Assembly: GCF_006475605.1 (NCBI RefSeq)
Contig: NZ_ML636837.1
Location: 436,487 to 500,486 of the forward strand
Length of the DNA stretch: 64,000 nt
Direction of reading: 5' to 3'
Source of the DNA: Asticcacaulis tiandongensis
Lineage (GTDB): Bacteria; Pseudomonadota; Alphaproteobacteria; Caulobacterales; Caulobacteraceae
The stretch's first letter is position 1. Each line of letters starts with the position of its first letter. Positions 45,174 to 57,466 of this stretch are shown here, in pieces. The notes below the pieces were generated by a model. That model was not told where the DNA came from, did not search any database, and worked only from the letters and a program-made list of their open reading frames with translations. A program made the position numbers and the translations under genes.

Positions 45174-45872
45174 TTAAGACAGTATGGGCCAGCGTTCGGC
45201 GATGCGTTCGACGACACGGGTGACATAGGCCACCAGCTCGGCCCCCATATCGGGGGTAAATCCTTCGTAGTCGGCCGAGCCGAAGGCAACGGCACCGGGT
45301 CGGCCATCGCGCCACATGGCGGTGCGGATGACGGCGGCGCTTTTGATGCGGCGGACGTCTTCGCCGAACAGGGCGCGGCACACACCGTCAGGGCCAAGTA
45401 CAGAAAGTTCAGTTTCACCAATGATATAGTCGACGCCGCCGTAATCGAGCGTCATCCATCCGAGCGGAATCGGCGCGGTATCTTCGAGCGCAATCGTCGC
45501 CGTAACCAGACCGAAACGCTCCTGCGTTTCCTTGGCCAGACGACGCGCCAGATCAGAATGGTTGCGCGATTCCATGAGGGTAAGTGTCAGGGCATGCGCC
45601 TGAGCCTGAGCGTCGAAATTGGCGCGGGCCGTCAGTTCGAGCTGGCGACGGATGTCGAAATCGCGGATAGCCTTGGCTTCGAGTCTGGCGAGGGCGGCCG
45701 GGCCGAAATCGATCAGGTTGCGGGTTTTCGTTTGCAGGCTTAAGCTATCGAGTAAGTCGCGATCTTGTTGAATTTCCTGCGAAAATTCGGGCAACAGATC
45801 GCGCAGCGTCTGATAATCCATCAGGGCCAGCATCTGCTCTTTTGTTTGTATATCGCGGTAATCCGAGGCCAT
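45174..45872 (-). CDS. DUF484 family protein (GAF-like)
   Basis: This 232-residue DUF484 protein has an N-terminal helical coiled-coil region (LLPEFSQEIQQDRDLLDSLSLQTKTRNLIDF) followed by a GAF-like domain. DUF484 genes sit next to xerC in many proteobacteria, as here (33 bases upstream on the same strand), but no biochemical role is settled. No membrane segment is visible. It is divergent from priA with 94 bases between starts, a region that probably holds both promoters. Confidence 0.9.
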   Translation of the reverse strand: MASDYRDIQTKEQMLALMDYQTLRDLLPEFSQEIQQDRDLLDSLSLQTKTRNLIDFGPAALARLEAKAIRDFDIRRQLELTARANFDAQAQAHALTLTLMESRNHSDLARRLAKETQERFGLVTATIALEDTAPIPLGWMTLDYGGVDYIIGETELSVLGPDGVCRALFGEDVRRIKSAAVIRTAMWRDGRPGAVAFGSADYEGFTPDMGAELVAYVTRVVERIAERWPILS

Positions 45873-45966
45873 TCTTGTGCTTAATAAGGCTTTAACCTGT
45901 CCAAGGGGCTATAGATGGCATAAAATTCATCGCTGTGCAGCCTGATTCAAGGTTAATGACTAAATC

Positions 45967-48171
45967 ATGCCCGATTCCGTTCAAATTTCCGAAAATTCGG
46001 TTGAAAAGCGACTTGTTCGGGCAAGAGTCGCCGTGATGACCCCTATGGATCGGTTGCTGGATTATCTAATCCCCGATGGCCTGACGTTGGGGGTAGGGGA
46101 TCATGTGCGGGTGCCCTTGGGTAATGCCCGCATCCGTGGGGTGGTGGCTGAGGTGTGTGAGGCCCCGGAAGAGGCGTCGGCCTTCAAGCTGAAGGCGGTG
46201 CTGGAGCGCATCGATGATCCGCCTGTACCCGCCAAAAGTCTTGAGTTCTGGCTTAAGGCAGCGGCATGGACCCTTACGCCACCGGGGGTTTTCCTGACCG
46301 GATGCCTGAGTGGCTTGAAGGCACCGAAGGCGGCGACACAATATGTATATGCGCGCACGGACAAGGTCGCGGATAAGCTTAAGCCCAGGCAGTTAGGCGT
46401 TTTGGAGGCGGCGCTTATCCCCCAGAGTGCGGCTGAACTTGCGCGGATGGGAGGCGTGTCGGATTCCGTTGTAAAAACGCTCGAAAAGAACGGATTTTTG
46501 CAGAAACAAGTACGCACAGGGGATAGCTTTCCCACCCCTGATCCGGCTTTCAAGCCACCCGTGCTGAATGACAATCAATATGCCGCTGATCAGTTGCTTA
46601 AGGCCGAATGGGACAGACAGGTCTACTCAACGGTTTTGCTGGATGGCGTCACCGGTTCGGGCAAGACCGAGGTCTATCTGGAGAGTGTCGCGCGGGCGCT
46701 GGAGGCTGACGGGGATACGCAAATACTTATCCTCCTGCCGGAAATTGCCTTGACGACGGCGGTGATGAGCCGGTTGACGGCGCGCTTCGGCGCAGAGCCG
46801 GTGCAGTGGCATTCGGCCCTGTCGCAGGGACAAAGGCGCAGGGTCTGGGAAGGCGTGGCGACCGGTCGTGTCCGGTTGGTGGTCGGGGCGCGTTCGGCCC
46901 TGTTCCTGCCGTTCGCCAAACTCAGGCTGATCATTATCGATGAGGAGCATGACGCCTCATACAAGCAGGAGGACGGCGTGCGTTATCAGGCGCGTGATCT
47001 GGCGGTGATGCGGGCGCACAAGGACGGGTTTCTGGTGGTGCTGGCCTCGGCTACGCCATCGATGGAAACCCTGACCAATGCCCAGAAAGGCCGGTATGGC
47101 TGGGTCAGACTTGAGAACCGGCATGGCACAGCGCAGTTGCCGGATATTGATCTGATCGACCTTAAAAGCCAGCCGCCGGAAAAGGGGTTCTGGCTGTCGG
47201 ATCGGTTGGTGCGAGAAATTCAGGAAACCTTGGTGCGTAAGGAGCAGGTGCTGTTGTTTCTCAATCGGCGGGGCTATGCGCCGCTGGTGCTGTGCCGTGT
47301 CTGTGGTGAGCGTATGACTGCGCCGAATACCGATAGCTGGCTGGTAGAACATCGGGCGACCAACCGGCTGGTCTGCCATCTGACGGGGTTTTCGATGAAG
47401 AAGCCGGAGCGCTGCCCGCATTGCGGGGCGCTCGATAGTTTAACGGCGGTGGGGCCTGGCGTTGAACGTATTCTGGAGGAGGTGCAGGAACGCTTCCCAG
47501 AGGCACGGGCGGAAATTTTCTCATCGGATACGACGCCGGATGCCGAAAGCTCGGCGGCGCTGATCAAGCGGGTTGAGGATAACCAGACCGATATTCTGAT
47601 TGCCACTCAGGCGGCGGCCAAGGGGCATAACTTCCCCAATCTGACGCTGGTGGGGATTGTTGATGCCGATCTTGGGCTTAAGGGGGGTGATCTGCGGGCT
47701 GCCGAGCGCAGTTTCCAGCTGTTGGCGCAGGCGACCGGACGGGCTGGACGCGCAACCAAGGCCGGACGAGCCTTGTTACAGACCTATACGCCGGAGCATC
47801 CGGTCATGCAGGCGCTGAAGGCGCAGGATCGCGATGCCTTTGTCGCCTATGAGCAGATGGGGCGCGATATGGCGCGCTTTCCGCCGTTCGGGCGTCTGGC
47901 GGCGATTATCCTGTCGGGAAAGGATCGGGCCGGACTTGACCGGTTCAGTCGGGAACTGGCGCTTTTGGTGCCCAATACGGAGGGTATCGAGGTCTTCGGG
48001 CCAGCGGATGCGCCGATTGCTCTGGTTCGCGGGCAGTGGCGCAAGCGCTTTCTGGTGCGGGCGGATCGCAACCGTGATTTACAGGGTTTTGTCAGTGCCT
48101 GGGTCGGGGCGATAAAGAAGCCCAATGCGGTGAGGTTGATTGTCGATATTGATCCCTACAGTTTTATGTAG
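45967..48171 (+). CDS. priA: Primosomal replication-restart helicase PriA
   Basis: PriA recognises abandoned forks and reloads DnaB. The 734-residue protein has the 3'-DNA-binding N-domain and Walker A GVTGSGKTEVYL near residue 230. It also has the DEEH box IIIDEEHDASYKQEDG and helicase motifs V-VI (ATQAAAKGHNFPNL, QATGRAGR). In the zinc region Cys443/Cys446 and Cys483/Cys486 (one site) are intact. The positions matching the second E. coli zinc site are Ala452, Thr455, Cys470 and Thr473, so that site should not bind zinc. The ATG at 45967 lacks a clear ribosome site. Confidence 0.95.
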   Translation: MPDSVQISENSVEKRLVRARVAVMTPMDRLLDYLIPDGLTLGVGDHVRVPLGNARIRGVVAEVCEAPEEASAFKLKAVLERIDDPPVPAKSLEFWLKAAAWTLTPPGVFLTGCLSGLKAPKAATQYVYARTDKVADKLKPRQLGVLEAALIPQSAAELARMGGVSDSVVKTLEKNGFLQKQVRTGDSFPTPDPAFKPPVLNDNQYAADQLLKAEWDRQVYSTVLLDGVTGSGKTEVYLESVARALEADGDTQILILLPEIALTTAVMSRLTARFGAEPVQWHSALSQGQRRRVWEGVATGRVRLVVGARSALFLPFAKLRLIIIDEEHDASYKQEDGVRYQARDLAVMRAHKDGFLVVLASATPSMETLTNAQKGRYGWVRLENRHGTAQLPDIDLIDLKSQPPEKGFWLSDRLVREIQETLVRKEQVLLFLNRRGYAPLVLCRVCGERMTAPNTDSWLVEHRATNRLVCHLTGFSMKKPERCPHCGALDSLTAVGPGVERILEEVQERFPEARAEIFSSDTTPDAESSAALIKRVEDNQTDILIATQAAAKGHNFPNLTLVGIVDADLGLKGGDLRAAERSFQLLAQATGRAGRATKAGRALLQTYTPEHPVMQALKAQDRDAFVAYEQMGRDMARFPPFGRLAAIILSGKDRAGLDRFSRELALLVPNTEGIEVFGPADAPIALVRGQWRKRFLVRADRNRDLQGFVSAWVGAIKKPNAVRLIVDIDPYSFM

Positions 48172-48186
48172 GGGGGCGCTGTAAGT

Positions 48187-48226
48187 CCCCTCACCCCGAC
48201 CCTCTCCCCAAAGGGAGAGGGAGAAG
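48187..48226. repeat. Intergenic palindromic repeat, family A copy 1
   Basis: After CCCCTCACCCCGA comes a hairpin with perfect 9-base arms at 48200-48208 and 48213-48221. The first 21 bases are identical to 61661-61681, and the right arm with its GAGAAG flank is shared too. It lies just past the priA stop, between convergent genes, where it may end transcription. Confidence 0.75.
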
Positions 48227-48260
48227 AGAGGCGGCGCTTTCCACCGAGGGGGGGGAAGGG

Positions 48261-49022
48261 TTAAATGGACAGGGACAGCATCAGGCCAGAGGTTAAACCG
48301 GTGGCGGCGGCAGAAGATTCTATGGCCCCAAGTTCCTCATCCAGCGCGCGCAGGGCAGATTCGGCGTCTTTTATGTCTTCTGAGGCGTTGTCGCGGTTGG
48401 ATTCGGCCTTAGCCTTATCGAGTTGGGCCTTGATCTTGCGCATCATTTCGCGGACATCACGGGCGAAGGCTGCATCTTCTTCGGCTTCGAGTGATTTGCG
48501 TTCATCGGTCTGTCGCGAGGCGGCGCTGTCATAGGCTGTGGTGCGCGCCGGATCGCGGGGTTCGCTTTCGCCGCTGTCAGACGGGCTGTCTTCGGTGGGC
48601 GGCGGTGTTTCTGCGGTTTCAGATAAGGCCTGACCAGAAGATGGGGCAGTAGAGGGGGGAGTTCCGGCACCCATGCCAGCCTCTGAAGACGTGCCGCCGG
48701 CCGCGCCATAGGCCTTGACGGCGGATTTCAGTTCTTTGGTCAGTTGCGCAATCAGGCGGGCTTTTTTGGCCGGATCAAGGCTCGGCATCTGCTCAAGCAT
48801 TTTGAGCCGTTCTTTAAGCTGATCGACGCGCTTTTTAGCCAGTGCTTTCGCCTCATCCTTACGGGATTCGGTATGTTGCTTAAGGGTCGTCAGGGCCTGT
48901 TTTTGCGCCTCAAACTTTTGACGCGCGATCTGGGCGTGCTTTTCGCGCAAGGCAGAAGCCGCCGGTGAAGCGTTAGGCGAAGCGTTCAGAGAGGCGGCGG
49001 GCGCATAGGCGGTCAGTTTCAT
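48261..49022 (-). CDS. Hypothetical coiled-coil protein
   Basis: This 253-residue protein belongs to no family I recognise. A short Ala/Pro/Ser start leads to a highly charged helix (about 24-105; Lys/Glu/Gln-rich with heptad-like spacing). A Pro/Ser/Glu low-complexity linker (about 108-165) and a second charged coiled coil (about 170-235) follow, with a hydrophobic, glycine-containing end TGLTSGLMLSLSI. There is no signal peptide. It resembles structural or scaffold proteins in outline only. It is flanked on both sides by palindromic repeats. Confidence 0.65.
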   Translation of the reverse strand: MKLTAYAPAASLNASPNASPAASALREKHAQIARQKFEAQKQALTTLKQHTESRKDEAKALAKKRVDQLKERLKMLEQMPSLDPAKKARLIAQLTKELKSAVKAYGAAGGTSSEAGMGAGTPPSTAPSSGQALSETAETPPPTEDSPSDSGESEPRDPARTTAYDSAASRQTDERKSLEAEEDAAFARDVREMMRKIKAQLDKAKAESNRDNASEDIKDAESALRALDEELGAIESSAAATGLTSGLMLSLSI

Positions 49023-49106
49023 GGCGTGACTATAGGCGAGCAGGCTTAAGCCTTTGTTGATAAATCTTGTCGCTGAAACCTGCGGTCAGAATGACCCCTC
49101 CGTCAC

Positions 49107-49155
49107 GGCCCGAAGCGCGGGCCGCGCCACCTCCCCATCGCAAGCGATAGGGAGG
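49107..49155. repeat. Intergenic two-hairpin repeat, family B copy 1
   Basis: Hairpin 1 pairs GGCCCG 49107-49112 with CGGGCC 49118-49123. Hairpin 2 pairs CCTCCC 49130-49135 with GGGAGG 49150-49155 and an inner ATCGC/GCGAT, interrupted by one C-A mismatch. The copy near 56.4 kb has the same architecture and the same C-A mismatch. Confidence 0.65.
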
Positions 49156-49173
49156 AGAAGATAGGAAGTAAGG

Positions 49174-49207
49174 CCCCTCACCCTCCCTCTCCCCTGAGGG
49201 GAGAGGG
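49174..49207. repeat. Intergenic palindromic repeat, family A copy 2
   Basis: CCCCTCACCC at 49174-49183 is followed by perfect 11-base arms 49185-49195 and 49197-49207. It matches the family A copies near 48.2 and 61.7 kb in its lead-in and in the CCCTCTCC/GGAGAGGG core. It ends just 9 bases beyond the end of the TerC gene, where it may help terminate that transcript. Confidence 0.7.
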
Positions 49208-49216
49208 GAGAGGCGG

Positions 49217-49969
49217 TTAGTGGGCGTCGCCGGATTTTTTGCGGCGGAACATCTGAAGGAACTCGACGAAGGCCGAGAAGGCCATGGCCGCGTAGATGTA
49301 GCCCTTATCAATGTGGGCACCAAAGCCTTCGGCAATCAGCACCATACCGATCATCATAAGGAAGGCGAGGGCCAGCATGATAATGGAGGGGTGCTTGTTG
49401 ATGAAGTTGGCGATGGGGCCCGCGGCGAGCATCATGGTCATCACAGCGACCATGACGGCGATAATCATGACCGGCAGGTGTTCGGTCATGCCGACCGCGG
49501 TCAGGATCGAATCGACGGAAAACACCAGATCGAGCAGCAGAATCTGACCGATGGCGAGGCCGAAGCCCATGGCCGGACTGATGGGGCGGGCCGGGGTCAC
49601 CTTATCGTCATGCACGTCAGGGGCATGGTTGGTGGCGTGGCTGATTTCGGAGGTGGCTTTATAAACAAGGAACAGACCGCCGACGATCAGGATGATGTCG
49701 CGCCATGAGAAGCCCTTGCCGAGGACGGAAATTACGGGGTCTTTCAGGGCCACGATCCACACAAGGGTGAACAGGAGCGCCACACGCATCAGAAGTGCGC
49801 CGCTCAGGCCGATGAAGCGGGCACGGGCACGCTGATGTTCCGGCAGCTTATTGGTCAGGATGGAAATGAAGATGAGGTTGTCGATACCAAGGACGACCTC
49901 CATGACAATAAGTGTTATGAGTGCCGCCCAAACGGCGGGATCAGAAAAGAGGGCCAGTAATTGGTCCAT
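49217..49969 (-). CDS. TerC family integral membrane protein
   Basis: This 250-residue TerC-like protein has about seven membrane helices. The opening [30 protein letters not shown] carries the conserved acidic GIDN site. The second acidic site [18 protein letters not shown] is typical of manganese-exporting TerC/Alx relatives. The family links to metal (Mn) efflux and tellurite-related loci; no ter genes or Mn riboswitch are seen here. It stands alone on the minus strand, divergent from the ATP synthase operon, with 235 bases between starts. Confidence 0.92.
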   Translation of the reverse strand: MDQLLALFSDPAVWAALITLIVMEVVLGIDNLIFISILTNKLPEHQRARARFIGLSGALLMRVALLFTLVWIVALKDPVISVLGKGFSWRDIILIVGGLFLVYKATSEISHATNHAPDVHDDKVTPARPISPAMGFGLAIGQILLLDLVFSVDSILTAVGMTEHLPVMIIAVMVAVMTMMLAAGPIANFINKHPSIIMLALAFLMMIGMVLIAEGFGAHIDKGYIYAAMAFSAFVEFLQMFRRKKSGDAH

Positions 49970-50093
49970 TGAGGGGGTCTTTCAATAATATAAGCATCAG
50001 GGGGATGCGCCCGGGAGGATAAAAATGCCACGAATGAATCAAAAGACAATCAGGAACGCAGACACATAAATGAAAAACTTCTGTCTTGGTTGG

Positions 50094-50122
50094 TTGCGAT
50101 GCGCAAAACCACATGCTAAGAG
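50094..50122 (+). promoter_or_regulatory. Weak candidate promoter for atpHAGDC
   Basis: TTGCGA (50094-50099) and TAAGAG (50117-50122) are spaced by 17 bases in the TerC-atpH gap. The -10 match is poor (three of six), so this is tentative. The rest of the gap shows no other feature. Confidence 0.28.
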
Positions 50123-50204
50123 GCCCGCGATCTGAAGCGAAGCGGCGTAACCTTGCGCCCGGCAGCCTGTGTCTGTCCCACTTCCAATTGTGCTGGATTC
50201 ATTC

Positions 50205-52297
<2,093 letters not shown>

Positions 52298-52315
52298 GGA
52301 CGGGTGCATTAGAAA

Positions 52316-53185
52316 ATGGCCAGTCTTAAGGACATGCGCAATCAGATCGGAAGCGTGAAAGCCACGCAGAAGATCACCAAAGCCATGCAGATGGTGGCGG
52401 CAGCCAAGCTCAAGCGAGCTCAGGATGCGGCTGAAAATGCGCGCCCCTATGCCGCCCGTATGGCCTCTGTCATTGCCAACCTTGCTAAAGGGGTTGGTGG
52501 TGACGACGCGCCAAAACTGCTGGCTGGCACAGGCTCTACGCACAACCATCTGATCGTTGTGTCAACCGCTGATCGCGGTCTGTGCGGCGGCTTCAACACC
52601 CAGATCGCCCGTGCGGCCCGTGAGCACATCAGTGCGCTTCTGGCCGAAGGTAAGAATGTTCGCATCATTACTATCGGGCGTAAGGGCTATGATCAGCTCA
52701 AGCGTCAGTATGCTGACAAGATCGTACAGTCTTTCGAACTGGCCAAGGTTCTGAACCTTGATTACGCCCAGCCGATTGCAGATGCGATCCTGAAGGAATA
52801 TGAAGACGGTCGTGCCGATGTCGTGACCTTGTTCTTCAGCCAGTTCAAGTCGGTGATTTCTCAGGTGCCTACCGCCAAGCCGCTTATTCCGGCGCAGGTG
52901 GATGAAACCGTTGCAGATGCCTCCGGTGGTGCGGTCTATACCTATGAGCCGTCGGAAGAAGACATTCTTGAGACGCTTCTGCCGCGCAATCTGACGGTGC
53001 AGATCCTGTCGAGCCTTCTGGAAAACAATGCCGGCTTCTATGCCGCTCAGATGAGCGCGATGGATAATGCCACGCGCAACGCAGGCGAGATGATCAACGC
53101 CCTTACCCTCAAATATAACCGTAAACGTCAGGCCCAGATCACGACCGAACTGATCGAGATCATCGCCGGTGCCGAAGCCCTCTAA
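52316..53185 (+). CDS. atpG: ATP synthase F1 gamma subunit
   Basis: Gamma is the central rotor shaft. The 289-residue product opens [32 protein letters not shown] and closes [36 protein letters not shown], the two long helices that form the coiled-coil shaft. Length and both signatures are typical. atpD follows after 10 bases. Confidence 0.99.
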   Translation: MASLKDMRNQIGSVKATQKITKAMQMVAAAKLKRAQDAAENARPYAARMASVIANLAKGVGGDDAPKLLAGTGSTHNHLIVVSTADRGLCGGFNTQIARAAREHISALLAEGKNVRIITIGRKGYDQLKRQYADKIVQSFELAKVLNLDYAQPIADAILKEYEDGRADVVTLFFSQFKSVISQVPTAKPLIPAQVDETVADASGGAVYTYEPSEEDILETLLPRNLTVQILSSLLENNAGFYAAQMSAMDNATRNAGEMINALTLKYNRKRQAQITTELIEIIAGAEAL

Positions 53186-53192
53186 AGGATAA

Positions 53193-54641
<1,449 letters not shown>

Positions 54642-54648
54642 GACCTTT

Positions 54649-54693
54649 CACACAAAAGTCCCGGGGCTCTGGCCTCGGGGTACTTTTTGTGTG
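54649..54693 (+). terminator. Long imperfect hairpin between atpD and atpC
   Basis: CACACAAAA (54649-54657) pairs with the TTTTTGTGTG region (54684-54693), and inner C/G-rich segments pair, leaving a short loop near 54667-54672. The stem has small bulges. It resembles an intrinsic terminator inside the operon, which may lower atpC output or protect the atpD 3' end. Confidence 0.5.
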
Positions 54694-54746
54694 GTTTATT
54701 TGTTTTAGATTTGTCTCGACAAATCGCAGGAGCAGGGAAGCCGTAC

Positions 54747-55031
54747 ATGGCTGACAAACTTCACGTTTCGCTGGTCACACCGGAAAAGGAACTCTATTCC
54801 GGCTATGTCGATCAGGTTATTGCGCCAGGCTCCGAAGGTGAGTTTGGTGTACTGGTAAACCATGCGCCGTTCATGACGACCCTGGCCGAAGGCACGGTAA
54901 CGATTATCGATGGCGCGAAAACCATCCAGTATCAGGTACGTGGCGGCTTTGCCGATGTGAACGCCGAGGGCATCACCATTCTGGCGGAACACGCCAGCGA
55001 ATATGGTGAAGACGTCGGTACGGTTCACTAA
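54747..55031 (+). CDS. atpC: ATP synthase F1 epsilon subunit, short form
   Basis: Epsilon sits at the foot of the gamma shaft. The 94-residue product covers the N-terminal beta sandwich (HVSLVTPEKELYSGYVDQVIAPGSEGEFGVLVNHAPFMTTL in outline) and stops where the C-terminal two-helix inhibitory domain would begin. Full-length versions are 130-140 residues. Short epsilon is known in alphaproteobacteria, where the zeta subunit supplies inhibition. The ATG at 54747 follows a GGGAAG ribosome site; 54687 lies in the hairpin and is rejected. Confidence 0.95.
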   Translation: MADKLHVSLVTPEKELYSGYVDQVIAPGSEGEFGVLVNHAPFMTTLAEGTVTIIDGAKTIQYQVRGGFADVNAEGITILAEHASEYGEDVGTVH

Positions 55032-55050
55032 GGTCCGAAAATGACGAATG

Positions 55051-55085
55051 AAAAAGCCTTTCGGTTATTGCCGGAAGGCTTTTTC
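55051..55085 (+). terminator. Intrinsic terminator of the atp operon
   Basis: Arms 55051-55064 and 55071-55084 form a 14-base stem with one G-U pair and a 6-base loop, with A5 on one flank and T5 on the other. It lies 20 bases after the atpC stop. Confidence 0.88.
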
Positions 55086-55132
55086 TATGGGCATTTTGCA
55101 GAACCAAGTGAATATCGAAATAGGGGGGACAA

Positions 55133-55681
55133 ATGAAACAGATGATCAGCATAGCCGGTCTTATGGTTCTTATGGCTACGGGAGCCGCAGCGGCGACACC
55201 GCAACAGGTCGCTAATGGCTTTGTAGAGGGGGTTGGCGTTTGCCTTGAGGCCAGTCTGCTCGGGGTTAAGGTCAGCGCGCTTCCGCCTGCCTATAGTAAG
55301 CTCATTAGAAAAGGCGATGAGGCTGGACGTTTTCTGGTAAGCGCGACTAATCCGGACGGGCCGATCTGGGATGTAAAATCCGCCGCGGGCCAGGTCATTA
55401 TTTCTGAAGCAGCTGACGGGGACTGTGAGGTGGTCACCTATGGGGCACCAGTCGAGTCGACCTTCAAATCGGCATTAAACGTCATTCAGAAACGCGACTC
55501 ACGCTTCATAGATGCGGGTGACAAACCGGATAGTTATACGCCAATCCGTTATGGTCTTGTGGCCGAGGCGGAAGATTCAAAAATTCATATTGTTTTACAA
55601 GGTGCTGAACCGGGCACAGCCCCGCAACGCCGCTTTCGCTTCAGCACGTTAAGTGCGCGTATTTTGAGGACGCAGCCTTAG
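55133..55681 (+). CDS. Hypothetical exported protein
   Basis: This 182-residue protein has a clear signal peptide (MKQMISIAGLMVLMATGAAA, cleavage before TPQQ). The mature domain has two cysteines (in GVCLEASL and DGDCEVV), spaced as if forming a disulfide. Residues 30-60 resemble Caulobacteraceae proteins of unknown role; I recognise no named domain. It has its own terminator, and the atp terminator ends just upstream, so it is a single-gene unit. Confidence 0.75.
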   Translation: MKQMISIAGLMVLMATGAAAATPQQVANGFVEGVGVCLEASLLGVKVSALPPAYSKLIRKGDEAGRFLVSATNPDGPIWDVKSAAGQVIISEAADGDCEVVTYGAPVESTFKSALNVIQKRDSRFIDAGDKPDSYTPIRYGLVAEAEDSKIHIVLQGAEPGTAPQRRFRFSTLSARILRTQP

Positions 55682-55687
55682 GCAGGC

Positions 55688-55720
55688 AAGAGGCGGTCAG
55701 TATGCTGGCCGCCTCTTTTT
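55688..55720 (+). terminator. Intrinsic terminator after the exported protein
   Basis: Arms 55688-55700 and 55705-55717 form a 13-base stem with one G-U pair and a 4-base loop, followed by T to 55720. It ends 6 bases before the stop of the convergent CBS gene. Confidence 0.88.
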
Positions 55721-55725
55721 GTAAC

Positions 55726-56157
55726 CTATTCGGCGGCCATCAGCGTGTCTTCGGCGACCGCGTTTTCGATATCGCCGGTCAGTTCCGCATCTTCACATTC
55801 GCGGGCAATGTCACCCAGCGACACAACACCGACAATGCGTTTTTCGGCATTGAGCACGGCCAGACGGCGAATCTGCTGATCCTTCATGTGCTGGGCGGCC
55901 TCAACGACATCATCGTTTTCAAAGCAATAGACGATGCGGTCGGTCATTACTTCATCGACGTGGGCCTCAGGACCCAAGCCTTCGCCTAGGCCGCGTACCA
56001 CTATGTCGCGATCAGTAACCGCCCCGACCAGACGGTCATTATCGCCGACAGGCAGGTAGCCGCAGTCATAGTCCCGCATCAGGCGGGCGGCGACCCGCAG
56101 CGAGGTTGTGGGGCTGACAATCTTAAAGTCGGTACACATGACGTCATAGATACGCAT
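55726..56157 (-). CDS. CBS-pair domain protein
   Basis: This 143-residue protein consists of two CBS domains. The first is at about 6-62 (DVMCTDFKIVSPTTSLRVAARLMRDYDCGYLPVGD, VGAVTDRDIV) and the second at about 72-125 (EVMTDRIVYCFENDDVVEAAQHMKDQQIRRLAVLN, VGVVSLGDIA). CBS pairs bind adenine nucleotides and act as energy or redox gauges; the partner here is unknown. I use the ATG at 56157 with GGAG upstream; a GTG at 56163 adds two residues. It has no operon partner. Confidence 0.9.
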   Translation of the reverse strand: MRIYDVMCTDFKIVSPTTSLRVAARLMRDYDCGYLPVGDNDRLVGAVTDRDIVVRGLGEGLGPEAHVDEVMTDRIVYCFENDDVVEAAQHMKDQQIRRLAVLNAEKRIVGVVSLGDIARECEDAELTGDIENAVAEDTLMAAE

Positions 56158-56357
56158 AGTCACTCTCCTCAGTTCGGGATTCCGGATTGAGGGGGGAGCC
56201 TAGCAAATACGGCATAAGTTAAGACGACAGGCCGGAGGGCTGTGGATAAAAATGTCGTTAGGGGGTTGGCGATGTAATGCCCTCTCCGGCGGGACTTCGC
56301 GCTGACCTCTCTCTGCTTGCAGGGGGAGATATAGGAAAGGAAGATACCCCACCACCC

Positions 56358-56405
56358 CGCCGGCAAACCGGCGCGGTCCCCCTCCCCGCCATAGGCAGGG
56401 AGGAG
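56358..56405. repeat. Intergenic two-hairpin repeat, family B copy 2
   Basis: Hairpin 1 pairs CGCCGG 56358-56363 with CCGGCG 56368-56373. Hairpin 2 pairs CCTCCC 56381-56386 with GGGAGG 56398-56403 and an inner GCC/GGC with the same C-A mismatch as the copy near 49.1 kb. It lies in a 297-base gap between the CBS and epimerase genes that also holds other G/C-rich runs (a partial CCCTCTCC-like element near 56280-56330). No ORF is convincing in that gap. Confidence 0.65.
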
Positions 56406-56454
56406 TAGGGAAGAAAACCTCAAAGTCAGGGAGGAGTGGGGAAGCCACTCTCCG

Positions 56455-57453
56455 TTAGGCGCGGTAAAAGCTTTTGTACCAGTTGATAAAGGCTTTGACG
56501 CCCTGTGCGACCGGTGTGCGGGGCAGGAAGCCGGTCAGGCGTTGCAGCAAGACCGGGCTGGCATAGGTGCGCGGGACATCGCCTTTTTGCATCGGCAGGA
56601 GATTGCGCTTTAATGGCTTGTTTATGGCCTGCTCGATGCAGTCTATGAACGGCAGCAGGCCAATGGGCTGACCGCCGCCGATATTGACTATGCGGAACGG
56701 CCCCTGTGGCGACAGGGTATCGTCTTCGACGCGATTGTCTTCGGAGGGGGCGACAGGCACCAGACGCACCACGGCTTCGATCAGGTCATCAATATAGGTG
56801 AAGTCGCGTTCCTGACGGCCTTCGCCATAGACATCAATGGCTGCGCCCTTTTCACCCGCCTCGACGAACTTGAACAGGGCCATGTCTGGTCGGCCATAGG
56901 GGCCATAGACGGTGAAGAAACGAAACGCCGTCGTCGGTATCTTCCACAGGTGGGCATAGGTGTGGGCCATGACCTCCAGCGCCTTTTTCGAGGCGGCATA
57001 GAGGGTCAGGGGTTCGTGTGTGCGGTCGTTTTCCTCGAACGGGGCCTTTTCGTTGGCGCCATAGACGGAGGAGCTTGAGGCCAGCAGCAGGTGTTGGGGT
57101 TTAAGCTCGCGCGCCACCTCAAGGAGGTTGAAGGTGCCGACAATATTGGAATCGATATAGGCGCGCGGGTTTTCAAGGCTGTAGCGCACACCGGCCTGAG
57201 CCGCGAGGTGGATGATGACATCCGGCCGGAACGCCGTAGCGGAGCCGGTCAGGGCCTCAGTGTCCTCAAGCATGGCTTCGGTGTGCTCATAGCCGCTGTA
57301 GCCATTGAGGATCTCAAGGCGCGACAGTTTGAGCATGACATCATAATAGGGTGTCATGCCGTCAAAGCCATGCACTTCATGGCCGTCATCCAGCAGACGT
57401 TTTGCCAGATGAAAGCCGATGAAGCCTGCCGTGCCGGTTATGAAAAAACGCAT
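56455..57453 (-). CDS. NAD-dependent sugar-nucleotide epimerase (UDP-glucuronate 4-epimerase-like)
   Basis: This 332-residue short-chain dehydrogenase-type epimerase has the NAD-binding GTAGFIG at 7-13 and the catalytic YAASK (Tyr152, Lys156) with Ser near 127-129. The opening and the block [30 protein letters not shown] match the UDP-glucuronate 4-epimerase group. That group makes UDP-galacturonate for lipopolysaccharide or capsule. The exact sugar is inferred. No other polysaccharide genes are adjacent. It ends close to a repeat element and is 13 bases downstream of the transaldolase gene. Confidence 0.88.
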   Translation of the reverse strand: MRFFITGTAGFIGFHLAKRLLDDGHEVHGFDGMTPYYDVMLKLSRLEILNGYSGYEHTEAMLEDTEALTGSATAFRPDVIIHLAAQAGVRYSLENPRAYIDSNIVGTFNLLEVARELKPQHLLLASSSSVYGANEKAPFEENDRTHEPLTLYAASKKALEVMAHTYAHLWKIPTTAFRFFTVYGPYGRPDMALFKFVEAGEKGAAIDVYGEGRQERDFTYIDDLIEAVVRLVPVAPSEDNRVEDDTLSPQGPFRIVNIGGGQPIGLLPFIDCIEQAINKPLKRNLLPMQKGDVPRTYASPVLLQRLTGFLPRTPVAQGVKAFINWYKSFYRA

Positions 57454-57466
57454 TAAGACCTAAGGT

